NCBI GenBank assembly: GCA_958299035.1
Contig: CATQJL010000316.1
Location: 16,090,347 to 16,154,346 of the forward strand
DNA length: 64,000 nucleotides
Origin: Cylicocyclus nassatus
Taxonomy: Eukaryota > Nematoda > Chromadorea > Rhabditida > Strongylidae
Direction of reading: 5' to 3'
Positions within the stretch are counted from its first letter, which is position 1. Every line of letters starts with the position of its first letter. The notes below the pieces were generated by a model, which had not been told where the DNA came from, did not search any database, and was given only the letters and a program-made list of their open reading frames with translations. The position numbers were made by a program, and so were the translations under genes. Positions 1-10,570 of this stretch are shown piece after piece.

Positions 1-727
1 ATTTTTTCTTTTTTTTTGGCTGCTTTTTAGATTTTTGCTAAATAATTTTCTAAAAGTCTTGTGTTTTGGAAAAATCGCTTCACCTTTTATTGCACCAAAC
101 ACTGCAAAACCTACAGAATACTGAGGTATCAACACTCGATTACTACTACCGCTGCCATTACAAAGTAAATGAGTGATTTTCGCTTCAAACTATGAAGATT
201 TTGAAACATAGGTTACGTCAGTGCGCACTCCTAAAATTGAGAAAAACTGCGATTTCACCTATAAGCTTCGCCTGTTTCGGCAAAAAAGACAAGTGTTAGA
301 ACGAGGAGAAAAAGTTGCATGGAATGGTGACTGAAGTGTTTAACATTTTATGCTCTACGAGGTTAAAATAAGCTGAATGTAAAATTTGGCTGCTTTAAGA
401 AATTAATCGTAGAAATCCTGAAAGACAAGCCGTAGGGCCACAAAAAATTGCTTCTGATGGCAAATGGTTATCTGCTGGTTATTAGGGCTCCTCTGAAAGT
501 TTCATGCAAAAATTTTGAAAATTAGCAAAAGACGGACATGGTGAAAATGAGTGGTCGTAATTTCCAGCAAATATCTCGTAACTCTCGCAACAAAACACAA
601 TGGAAGTTTGCAGCTGGAAAGAGGAAGAAATTCCGCATCGGATACATATTGAAGTGTTTGTTTATGTTCATTCTAACGTGTTTGCCGATAGATTGAAAAA
701 ACTGACAAAACTTTTGCACCAACCTAA
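1..727. mobile_element. Foldback mariner-type element, truncated by window edge
   Basis: The right end is GTTTTTTC-type sequence closing with TTTTGCACCAACCTAA before TA. Reading the minus strand from 727 to 1 matches 61281-61990 almost base for base, so this is a second copy of that foldback family in the opposite orientation. The left arm is outside the window. Confidence 0.75.
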
Positions 728-738
728 TAGTTATCAGA

Positions 739-1098
739 ATTGAGTATTGTGATCCATGGAGATGTAACCATGCCCCCTTTGCCAGCAAAATGCTTTTGTT
801 TTTCCAAGTCGATTTAGACTGACCTCACCAAACCAGTAAATCAGGGAGAGCAGTGACTCCAAGTGAATTACAAGAAGGGCTGCAATGATGAATAACTCAT
901 ACATGAGCGCAAAGATCAAGTTAAGTTATTGTAATTTATGGAGATGGCAATCATGCCAACTAATTTGCCAGCAAATGCTCTTGCAATAATGAAGCAAAGC
1001 GGAGCTAGGTTGGTGAAGTAATACTAATCAACCTTGCCCAAGTGATTCCGGGGAGAGTCCAATGGCTCCGGAAGAATATCAAATGTTTCACTTTTTGT
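739..1098. repeat. Two-unit tandem duplication, about 180 bp per unit
   Basis: The motif ATGGAGATG followed by CATGCC near 755-772 and again near 938-955 starts two diverged units. Both contain GCCAGCAAA, a GGGAGAG motif and a CTCC-x6-AAT motif in the same order. No coding content is seen. Confidence 0.5.
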
Positions 1099-1555
1099 AA
1101 TTCAACTAAAAGCAAGTCAACAAGCTATAATTATTGGAAAGAGAAGTAAATTGATTAGACCTGAACTAACGTGATGGCAAGTTTTGGGTTAGTAAGACAT
1201 TTGAAAGAAAATAGTATTAAAAAGACAAAAATTGATAGTTGGATTTGGGTATGCATTTTGCAGTCGATCATGTAATCGCACATGGCCAGCTATAGCAATA
1301 CAGATGTCGAATTAGTGCTATTTGATTATGGCAAAATAGATGTCGGACTAGCACTATTCTTTGTATTACTATGTGTCAGTGTAGTGGTCAAATTGTTATT
1401 CGAGCTGTAGCTGGTTTGAAGGAGTATCTGATAAACGCGATAGTAGAAGAACGTAGTGAATTTTCGGAAACTCAGCATTCATGCATCCAACCTTCAACGT
1501 GTAAGGCAACGCGATAGAACAAGGATGGTGACTGAAAGAAGGTTCTCAATAAATT
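1099..1555. other. No feature seen
   Basis: AT-rich sequence with a short direct repeat of GATGTCGRAYTAGTGCTA (near 1303 and 1342). I see nothing else. Confidence 0.4.
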
Positions 1556-1559
1556 GAAT

Positions 1560-1952
1560 TCAACCATAAAGGTAAGCAAGATCCTGTAAATCAACTTTCC
1601 TCAGTTTTGACTTGAAGGAGGAACTGCTAGACGATTGTAGAATATCGGAAGGTAGATGTTGTAACCATCGTGCTCCACGATAAATCAAGTTGTTGTAGGC
1701 CAGCAAAAACCTTCTTCTTTTTATTGGGGAATAGTGTAGATTAAAGGAGTAAGAGCGTACACTAGCAGGAATGGAGGTCCAATACTTGCTAGCTGAGAGA
1801 TTAAACTCTTTACGTAAAATTCGAAAACAAAAGATTAAGTCGGACAATTTTCTGCGGTGCTCCAAGCTTCTCATTCCATACAATTTAAGACGATCGTTGT
1901 AGCAAGGAATATCTTTCAGAGTTTTGTTTTTGGAGCGTCTAAGATAAAGCAA
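1560..1952 (-). pseudogene. LINE ORF2 C-terminal domain
   Basis: 131 codons with the pattern HRRKLSDLIFCFRIL, then YSPIKRRRFLLAYNNL and a Ser run before the closing DLQDLAYLYG. This is the conserved tail found after the RT in nematode CR1-like elements. It is out of frame with the RT block upstream, so it belongs to the same broken element. Confidence 0.65.
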
Positions 1953-2145
1953 ACGTGTGAAAGTTTGTTGTACTTTTTCTATTTTTTAAATTTCTTTCTT
2001 CCGATATGGGCTCCATATTTGAGAGCAGTATTCGAGGTGCGGTAGGACGTATGTTCTATACAAGCATTTGAAGATCTTCGGATTCTGGTAATGTACGCTT
2101 CTAAGGATAGCATAAAGGACATCATATGCTTTTTAACCACAGAGT

Positions 2146-4330
2146 CTACATGCGTTGCAAAATTAAGGCAGGGGTCAAAAAGAACACCCAAATCTTTAGC
2201 TGAAACACACTGTTTGAGTGTGACTCCGTTTCATATGTAGTTGATCTGCTCCGCCAGATGTGCATGACTGAACATTTGTGGAGATTAAGGGGAAGGTTCC
2301 ACTGCCTAGACCAACTTAGCATATTCTCGATTGATTTCATAAATGCCATATGTACTTTATCATAGTTGGATGAGTCATATATTCCATAAATCTTAATATC
2401 GTCGGCGTCCATTTGTACCTTAATAGATGATGATGTTCTTAGAATATTAGGTAAATCCATGGTGTAAACTAAATATAAAAGAGGAGACAGCGCCCCTCCT
2501 TGAGGTACGCCACTCGGACACGGATGTCTTTCAGAATAATCGTAACCAACTTTCACGGTCATATGCCTGTTCCGTAAATATGACTGAAACCAGCAAAGTA
2601 GATCCCCCAATGCCATAATTCTTTAATTTCTCGATGAGCTTATCGTGGCTGACTCTATCAAAAGCTTTGGATAGATCAACAAAGATAATGTCCACAGATT
2701 GCCATTTGTTTACTGCCATAGTCCAGTCGAAAAGGCTATCGGCAAGGTTAGTTGTTGCTCTGCACCTTCGACAACCATGCTGTTCTTTGGGTATTATCCC
2801 CGATCTTGTCAACCACGAGCTGAGTTTTTCAGTCAACCAAGAGGTGAGTTTTTCACTCATCTTCTCCATAACCTTGATGGAGAAGGGGTCACGCTAATCG
2901 GGCGGAAGTCTGACACCAATTCAGCACCAGAGGTTTGGAATCGGGGTGACTAATGCTTCTTTCCATATCTCAGGTACAGCCCTAAGAGACATGGAAAGAT
3001 TGAAGATGTGTGTCAAAGGTTTGCAAATGGAGTCGGCGCATTCCCTATAGACGATTTGGGGTATTCCATCAAAAGGTTCTGAGATTGATGGTTTCAAATT
3101 CTTTAAGATTCTCTTAATTTCAAATGGGATGAAATGAACATCATTTAGAGAATGTCTCAACGAGATACAGTTTAATGGACCATGTGGGATCATAGGTTCA
3201 TCATTGGAAAAAACGCTGATGAAATAATTTGCAAGAGCATTAGCTTTGTCACACAAGTCTTTGATAATCGGCAGTCCAGAATTCTTCCTCAACTTTCTGT
3301 TGATGTATTGAAAGAAATATTTCGAACTAGCTTTAGACGCTGATTTCAACTCTCGATTTGCAAGATATTTTTTCAAATGGAAGTCTAGGTCACAGCATAT
3401 TTTCTTGTTCATTGCATTTGTTTGTGGATTGTTCAGGTTATGAAAGAGACGACATTTTTGACTCAACATATTGGTGATTTATCTGGGATATCTGGTTTTT
3501 GAAAGGAGGGGAATCTTAAAAGGTACAGAAATTTTAAGGGCTGAGTAGATAACTTTGCAAAACCTTTGATATACATCATCTATTGTAGTGTACTGATCAA
3601 ATACGGTAAACCAATCAACCCCTTGGAGATAGCGGTTTAGAGAAGAGAAGTCAGCATGAAGAAAATCAGGCATAGGAACAAGAGGTGGAGTACAAGAAGT
3701 TTCATTTATGGCAAATTCAATCATAGAGTGATCAGAAGTTGCCAGAGGTGCCAAGATTTCTACTGCTGATACAATTGGAGATGAAGATAAGACTAGATCT
3801 AGGATATATGCTTTATTGTTCAAGACTCATTTCAGCAAAAAATTCCAAAAATCTAGCGGATGTGTTATTTTTTGGTGAAGTATGATCCCAGTCTACTTGT
3901 AGATTGAAGTCCCCTACCATTAGCGTGCTCGAGCTGTCAGTGGCTAGCCCTGTCAGCAACTGTATAAGGCAATCATCATCTGTCATCTGAGAGTTGGAGG
4001 TTGGTAAACTAATATCAATCTAGTTTTGATAGGCTTTATTTGAGAAAATAAATCAATGCTCCATATATTAGCTTTAGCGGTGGTAGAAATTTCAGTTCTT
4101 TGGCAGATCAGTGCACCGTAGATAAGGATGCATACACCATCTCCTTTCCGATTGCTTCTATCAACTCGATATACAATATAAGGCAAATCACCTACCATCT
4201 CTCCATCAAAAATTTTGGATGAAAACCAAGTTTCAGTGATAAAGACAATATCTGGTTTGATATTAGATAAATATGCATGTAACTGGTTTAATTTCTTGAC
4301 TAAACTTCTGGCGTTCAGTAAAAGTGCTCT
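2146..4330 (-). pseudogene. LINE ORF2: endonuclease and reverse transcriptase, frameshifted
   Basis: The N-terminal part (4330-3830 and 3823-3479) is an APE-type endonuclease with an ETWF segment near the Glu of the active site and SDHSMIEF near the catalytic His. The RT part runs in two or three frames (3469-2921, 2869-2531, 2616-2146). Motifs visible are FVDLSKAFDRVSH (motif A with the catalytic Asp), GVPQGGALSPL (motif B) and DADD (motif C). Frames must be switched to read through, which marks it as a pseudogene. Confidence 0.8.
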
Positions 4331-4356
4331 AATGCGATTATGAGTGCCGTGCGATT

Positions 4357-4923
4357 TTAAAAGTCTTCCGACCTCTTACTCCTCAGATTAGATACCCGCG
4401 CGAGTTGGCCCCGGTAAACAACCCATTCCTTCGTTGCTTTACCTCTGTTGCGCTCCCGTGCCGTTTGCCTGAGTTCGAACTCTGTTTTGCGTTCTTGCTC
4501 AGTCATACTCTTTCGTATGAACACGTGCGGGTTTGATGAGCCGTTGTCGAGATTGATTGGCCTTTCCCATCCAGAAAATCTCGGTTGGTGGACAGTCCAC
4601 ATCAAGGGCGTCCAGTATGGCGTCGACCTTCTCCTGTACTTACGGCGCGCCAATGTCCCCAATCCGCTGATCACTAGGCTCCGTGACCGCTTTTCTGCCT
4701 CCACCATTTCGGAGAGATCCCTTGAAACCTTCTCCGATAAAGCTCTGAGCATTTCGGTTATCAAGGAATCTCTATTACGCTCTTGAATGGAGGCAATGAG
4801 CTCTAGCACCGACATGTTTGCGTAGCCCTGATAGGTCCCACTGTTGTCTTGCATTTCAATCAATCTTGATGCAGTAGGTTGTTGTGAAGCGGCAGGTATT
4901 TTTGATGAACGCGTCCTGGCCAT
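4357..4923 (-). CDS. LINE ORF1-like protein
   Basis: 188 codons from MARTRSSKIPAASQQP to the stop at 4357. The middle has a helical part (VLELIASIQERNRDSL), and the second half has the pattern WTVHQPRFSGW...NPHVFIRKSMT followed by a basic segment rich in Arg and Glu. This layout (helix, RNA-binding fold remnant, basic tail) is usual for ORF1 of nematode CR1-like elements. The start at 4923 is chosen because the upstream extension to 5016 has no supporting features. The protein is short, so an internal deletion is likely. Confidence 0.6.
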   Translation of the reverse strand: MARTRSSKIPAASQQPTASRLIEMQDNSGTYQGYANMSVLELIASIQERNRDSLITEMLRALSEKVSRDLSEMVEAEKRSRSLVISGLGTLARRKYRRRSTPYWTPLMWTVHQPRFSGWERPINLDNGSSNPHVFIRKSMTEQERKTEFELRQTARERNRGKATKEWVVYRGQLARVSNLRSKRSEDF

Positions 4924-5236
4924 TTGATTTATTTGACCTACTGTACACAGGTATTGATCGCAAGACAAATCAACTTGAAAAAAAAGCGGATACAAGATTT
5001 GGTTCGATTCGAACAAGTTCGAAAGATTTGGTGCGGTTCAAACAAGTTTCAATAACAAATGTTGTTAACAAAATAGCTTAGCTGGATGACGTGGAGCTCG
5101 TAGTCAATTGAGGCCAATGCAGCAATTGAGAGCACGTTATAAAGCCACCGCTCAGGACCACTGCAGCAAGAAGAATGAAAATATGAACAAATATAAATAT
5201 AAAAACATGAACATCCTTTACGCCAAGATGGTCACC

Positions 5237-5450
5237 ATTGGAACCGTCTCGTCCTCCGCTTTCAGAAAATATATACTTTGCTTTCTACAAACAGTGCCGG
5301 GTGAAGGGTGGGTGGGACTTCTATAAAGAGAGAAGTAGACGTCTTTTCGCAATGGTAAAAAAGCCTCCACTTGAGCACTCCCATTATAAGAATTTCACCC
5401 ACCTTTTACCCGGTCCTTTTTCTAAGAACGAGACGGTTCCGATGTTGAAT
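5237..5450. mobile_element. Small foldback element (GGAACCGTCTCGT ends)
   Basis: The left end ATTGGAACCGTCTCGTCCT and right end AACGAGACGGTTCCGAT are inverted copies. Inside, CCGGGTGAAGGGTGGGTGG pairs with CCCACCTTTTACCCGG. It is a MITE-like hairpin of about 210 bp. Confidence 0.55.
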
Positions 5451-6049
5451 ATTTCCTTGTACAATTTGTTCATCTACAAAAGTTAAGGATTTTTTTTATC
5501 CTGAAACGTAAATATTTAGAAATCACTACACACACCCTTCTATAGGCACTTTTTTCAATAGACTCCAGGCAAACTATGCATGCTCTGAAAGCGAAGGACA
5601 AGATGGTTTTGAAATCAATTTCCTTGCCGTTGCTGTTCATCAACAGAAATTACGAATTTTTTCTTTTAGAAAATTCGCAAATGCTTAGAAATTGACTAAC
5701 TCTTTCCAAAACAAATGTTTTCGCATGCACATCTTATATAGTAATTTCAAAAACAGGCAGGGTGATGGAAAACAGGGAAAGGAAAAATACAAGGTGTGGT
5801 CAGGAACATAATCGTGTACTAATCAGCAGCACATCAGTTCACATTTCAAAAAAACAAGACAACCTGTGATGGTAAGGAATTGAAATTGTAAACTTTGACT
5901 AGAAAAAATGATGGGAGAATACCTCCCCTCTTCGGTTAACATTTTATAATTTCTCTACCAAATCAAACACCTTTCACCCGTAGTGGCTGCGACTTCTCAT
6001 CTTATCGCGCCTATGCTTGGAATGCTGATTCCGAATCTGCTTTCCTATT

Positions 6050-6505
6050 TACAGAGCTCCTTTGAAAAAGAAGTTATAGGCAGAGATTGGGCAGAATGAA
6101 AACTTTGGAATATTCACCGTTCTCGGTTCCCCTGGATGAGCGAAATCCAAGACTGTAATTTGCAGTTCCAAAAGACAGTAACAACCCGCTTTTCCAGTCG
6201 TAAAAAGTGCTTTTTGGGCGGACCGCTTATGCCTGCCCTCTAGAGCGCGATTGGCTCGTGGGTACGATATATACGTGTCTCCACTCACGATTCAATCGCA
6301 TTCTAGAAAGCAGATACGCCGTCCACCCGAATAGCATTTTCCACGTCTGGAAGAACGGGTTATTAATATCTTTTGAAGCTGAAAAGCACAGTCTTAGACT
6401 TAGCTCAGCCAGGGGAACCGCTAACGATGAATATCCCAAAGTTGTCAATCTGCCAAGCCGCTGCCTCTGATTTTTTAAGGCGAAAAAAATGAACCAACGG
6501 TCGAG
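6050..6505. mobile_element. Diverged foldback element, about 450 bp
   Basis: 6080-6270 and the reverse complement of 6280-6500 share long runs such as GGTTCCCCTGG, the AACTTTGG-ATATTC block and AACCCG-CTTTTCCAG-type sequence, at roughly three quarters identity. The two overlapping minus-strand frames here are mirror images of this repeat, not genes. Confidence 0.6.
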
Positions 6506-7635
6506 ACAACATGACAACACAGTCATTCTAGACGCCATCTGGGAAAATAAGAAGTGCTGATGTACCCGGCAGAAGGAGTTTACTGCATGGAGTATCCTGA
6601 CACTTGCGGCTGCTTTATCTGAGGTCGAAATATTGTAGCAAACAATTTTGTGCCGTCATTATTCATCTTCCACAATCCAAAATTCTCCATAATGGCTGCT
6701 GGTTTGTAGTAAAGACATTGTGCTGGAGGCTGCTAGAGTAATGTAACCGGGTCGTTTTGCACTGCGAATCTAAAATGAAGGCTACATATGCTTTTTAGAG
6801 CTCCGCGTTAGTTGCTGATACAGAAGAAATATGTATTAGCGATCAAGCACTTGTTGCATTTTTTGAGGCGCCTTGTTTTATAGTGCTCAAGTACTGCTAG
6901 ATGAAGAATGGACCGCAGATTTTCGTTCAGTGAAGTAAACTTAGGAATAGGAGAATATCAGGACTCACACTGCGCACGCTTCCGCTCAAATCGCCACACA
7001 AATACTTTCCGGTGTTAAAGTGCCCCGGCAAGGGACTAGAGGGTGGCGGGTGAAGGCTTACGTGCTCGACGATTAACTTTGACAAGAGAAAATCCTAAGT
7101 AAACGTGGCTTTTCGAGACGAGATCCATACCATTATGAGTTCCCTCGGTACGCTGAACTCATGTTTCTGGTATTTCCACTGCTTTTATGAGTAAAGTTAT
7201 GGACGTATTTCACCCCGAGTTGGCACAGCGACAAGTGCGAGCCCTCTGCACAAGCGGTAGCGTGGGTTGCTGAGCAATGGGCTAAACTAAGCTCATTTAT
7301 AAAATCGTGACGGTGGATTTGACTGCGGTTCTTGCGCACACAGGAGCATAAGACCATTCATATAAAAAGTCATCACCTCAGTGCTCAGCTTAGCACTTAG
7401 ATGTCCACATACTGCATATCATTCGTAAGCGGAAAAACCATGGAATAAAGACGAAAACCAAGTAATTGCGGTCCTTGAATGTGCGTGCCTGTCGCGCGCG
7501 ATCGCGCCATCGTCACCATTTTTCGGAGGCTCTATATGGAGCAGATGTACAATTGAGTTCTAGTATTAGTGCGTCAACATTTTTGCTCATATACATTAAA
7601 TTTATTTTTGGACCTTTTCAAGCTTTATATCACGT
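6506..7635. other. No feature seen
   Basis: I see no convincing exon, RNA gene or transposon end here. Short frames exist but lack splice or family support. Confidence 0.35.
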
Positions 7636-7637
7636 TC

Positions 7638-7721
7638 ATTTTCACTGAAATTACAATGAAGGTTTTTTTCTCAATGTCAATTTCACCGAAATTACAATGG
7701 AGGTTTTTTTCAAAGTCAATC
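7638..7721. repeat. 42-bp tandem duplication
   Basis: The unit TTTCACYGAAATTACAATG followed by RAGGTTTTTTTC occurs twice in direct succession with a few differences. Confidence 0.6.
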
Positions 7722-9018
7722 TTCGTATAGACAAACAAAGTTAAAAGGGGAACGAATCTATCTCTATTTAGGCAAACCATCTCAAAATGGCAAAAAGAGA
7801 ACAAACGGGTTTGGCACGAGCTGGCACCAGGGAACTTTCAAAACAAGTCTCCTTTGATCTTGAAATTTCGTACGAAGTCCCCTTTGACTCTAGACCAAAA
7901 AACCCTCAAGAAAAACGAAAGGACAAGTAAAGAGTAATGCACGAATAACCTTCGCTTAAACTTTTATATCATTATAATACCTATATCAAAAAATATGAGA
8001 CAACAATAAACTCAAAGAATGACGCGAGTTTTAGCTGCCAGTCTTGATTGCATGTACATCTAACGTTTCGAGTGTACATCAATAGGATCTCGAGAGGGCG
8101 ACGATATGGTTTCCAATTGGCAGCCATAATACAGTGCTCTTAATTAATCAATTACTAATAAATAATTAATTACGGCCATCCCAGCGTTTATGCCGCACGC
8201 GCGAAACCTTGCATTCGCCTTCCCAACGTTTTTCGGTCGCTGCCAGCCTGGCAGAATCGCTGTCTCGTCGTCGCCTTTTGGGTGCCTTTGTAGCGATGAA
8301 TGCGCTATGCAGCTATTTTCTGACTTATAATAAATTATAGCTGCCGTTCAACCAGGCTGAAGGCCGCGAGCGTGTCTTTCGCAAGCTAACATTGGCATTC
8401 GCGCTTAAGGGTCATCATAGCACCCGTACTCTGTAGACGCATTGCACGCACGCTCGCATGCGTTCAGCCTACAGCGAAGTCGACTTTGCAATTGCTTACA
8501 CTAGGTGTAGATCAAATTTTTTCAAGAATTACGAAAAACTTTCACAAAGTAGAAGTTTTGCCACCCCCATGGTGACATTAGGCGGCTTTTGTTAGATTGA
8601 TTCGTAAAAAGCTGGGCATACTCTTCATTTGCATAAGTTTTTCCTACAATTTCGTACCTTGTTTTTATTCAACAGGCGCATACATGCAAGGGCTGGAGAC
8701 ATATTAAGGCGTGCGTTGCAAACGTGTCATTTGCCATTTCGCATTAGTGGAAAATTTTTCAAAAAAGTTGCACTTTTCAGTCACATGATTCTTTTCACAA
8801 TTCACAACACTTTGTTCGCAGTCGTTCTTTACCTGTGTATCAGATTTTTCAGCATAATGTTATGTGTTCTTTACAATGAAACATTTGAATACCACAAAAA
8901 ATCATGTCTTAAAAGTCACTCCTTCGATCGGATGATTTCGTTATAACCAGTACATCGAAAAAATTTGGAATTTGCTATATTCTCTTCTTCTCACTATTCG
9001 GCTGTGCTCAGACAAATG
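7722..9018. other. No feature seen
   Basis: A moderately GC-rich patch at 8160-8500 contains scattered GCGTTC and CGCACG words. I found no frame, terminal repeats or RNA structure I can support. Confidence 0.3.
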
Positions 9019-9460
9019 ACCGGAACTTCCGCAAAGCGCTTGCGTGGGTCACCTGCGGAAGTTCCGTGAGCATGCGGCAGAAGTTTTGGAATGAGGTTCT
9101 GCGGAAGTTCCGAAGAATGCCAACGACAAAGCAAAAGAGAACACCGCAGCGAGATTTGAACCTCCCTCTGTTGACTGTGAGACCCACCTACTATCCTCTA
9201 CATTACGGCTGACACGTTCGATAATGCATTCTAGTTGTTGGCGAGGCAACATCACGAGACAACACATTCAAAGTCCTGCGGAAATTCTGGCAGGCCAAAG
9301 TGCTGCGTAACCTCCGACATTTTTCGGAACTTCCGCAGATTTTGAAGAAGGTTCTGCGGATGTTTCGGTTTTCAACGTTCTCACTTTGCAATAGTGAGCA
9401 AAGTCCCGCGGAACTTCTGCAAATTTGGCTTGTCCTGCGGAAGTTCCGGTGATTTCTGAG
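9019..9460. repeat. Cluster of GCGGAAGTTCC-type short inverted repeats
   Basis: At least nine near-copies of TGCGGAAGTTCCG or its complement lie in both orientations (near 9024, 9053, 9096, 9276, 9330, 9352, 9407 and 9435). They flank a tRNA-like sequence at 9141-9216. The arrangement suggests a compound or foldback repeat. Confidence 0.55.
9141..9216 (-). other. tRNA-like sequence (SINE or tRNA pseudogene)
   Basis: Reading the minus strand gives a B-box-like GGTTCAAATCTC near the 3' end and an A-box-like block with TAGAGGATAGTAG, at tRNA spacing. The acceptor arm does not pair well and no clean anticodon stem forms, so I do not call it a functional tRNA. It may be the head of a SINE. Confidence 0.35.
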
Positions 9461-9560
9461 TGCTCCTATCTGCTCAACAGACAGATAGTTATATCGTATA
9501 GATCCAGTATATTTGTTTTTGATTCTACTTAAAAATACTAAATTATGTTTTCACGTTACT

Positions 9561-10275
9561 CATAAACCAGTGCGTCACCTCTGCTTCGCAGAGGCTCGCA
9601 TTGACTCTACTATCTACGTGCCTTCCTCGAAGTCGTAAAATAATGTTTTTGAAACCTACCACGCGATGCCGAACATCAGGAATGAATTGTAAACAACTAC
9701 TCATTTCAAAAGCTTTTTTAATGTAAGATCGGTGAGTTTAAGAGGGCGAAAGTACTCTCCAAAAGATTAATTGTGGGTTTGAGTCGCTTACTGGAGTTAT
9801 AATGGCTTGGTAGTCACCATAAGGATGATGACAACCGTGAGTTACATCTCTAAGCAAAAATCTTCTTGAATTCTTGGGTAAATCCTTGACAAATCGACTA
9901 TCTATGCAATTATTCCTTTTGGGCGCCGATTTTGCGTGAAGGTAGATTTTGTGTTCACTTTTCGGGCTGAAGTCCATGGTTTGCGGAGTTACTTGTCAGA
10001 TAAATCCACAACTTTGGAAAAAATCCAATTACAGGCCCACATTGACGCGCCAGAAGTCGCATGGATCCGTTTGGCGCACAATTTTCATACGTTCCACTCA
10101 ACGGATCGGCTTGTGATTTTGCGCACTTTACCTACATGCTTATAGAGTGCTATGGCCAAAATTTTAACTCAAGACCGTTGCTAGAACTCGCTCTACAAAT
10201 TTTGTGACAGACAGAGATACACATACAGACAGACAAACGTAAACATCACTTAGCCCGTTATTATAAGTTATGATG
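9561..10275. repeat. Dispersed 0.7-kb repeat family, copy 1
   Basis: It begins CCAGTGCGTCACC followed by the small hairpin CTCTGCTTCGCAGAG and ends with a CA/GA-rich stretch, then TAGCCCGTTATTATAAGT. The same start, interior order and end occur in three other places in the window. No protein is encoded. It has short terminal complementarity (TTATAA-TAAC), so a non-autonomous DNA element is likely. Confidence 0.65.
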
Positions 10276-10395
10276 ATGTAGCCTGCTATCCTTTCAGCAT
10301 CATGCATCGTCACAATATTTATAATGTGATGTGCATGATGCTTTGTAAAGAAGAGCATGCGCAAGTTTCTGCTATGTTACTCACTTCTCTGCTAG

Positions 10396-10570
10396 AGTTT
10401 GCAAGACATATGTGGCTAGCCTCCTCGTACTATTTATTTTCTTGTTAGCATGGCCAGTCGAGACGTTGGGATCTCATGTTAACGATAAATGGATGGACGA
10501 TGAAGCCTTATCGCTCTGCAGTGTCAAGAAGACCGTAGAGCTTGGCGTTTGTGGACTCTGCCCTGGCGTT
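10396..10570 (+). CDS. M13 peptidase exon 1 as seen (hydrophobic leader)
   Basis: The open frame reads [20 protein letters not shown], a hydrophobic run typical of a signal peptide or type II membrane anchor, followed by an acidic and Cys-containing segment ending CGLCPGV. The 3' splice site is probably CTCTGCTAG just upstream and the donor is GTAGGT. It ends in phase 0 and fits the next exon. An ATG at 10410 is in a different frame, and the frame has a stop at 10346, so the true start must come from an upstream exon. The Cys pattern differs from the usual C-x4-C of the family, so this exon is less certain than the others. Confidence 0.55.

Larger units (their letters stand above)
1560..4923 (-). 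mobile_element. CR1-like non-LTR retrotransposon (LINE), broken
   Basis: On the minus strand an ORF1-like frame (4923-4357) is followed by endonuclease, reverse transcriptase and a C-terminal domain. The endonuclease begins LNARSLVKKLNQLHAYL near 4320 and contains YRVDRSNRKGDGVCIL and a SDHS motif near 3740. The RT contains FVDLSKAFD near 2680, SGVPQGGALSPL near 2500 and MDADDIKIYG near 2400. The tail (1952-1560) ends LQDLAYLYG. The frame is broken several times (near 3830, 3470, 2930, 2600 and 2140), so no full ORF2 can be made. The catalytic box has Asp in place of the usual Tyr or Phe before ADD, a one-base change from TAC. It is an inactive copy. Confidence 0.85.

Noticed and set aside
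6227..6538. 103-residue minus-strand frame with Arg- and Leu-rich sequence
   Set aside because: It overlaps the inverted repeat at 6050-6505 and its counterpart is read from the other arm; no family or splice support.
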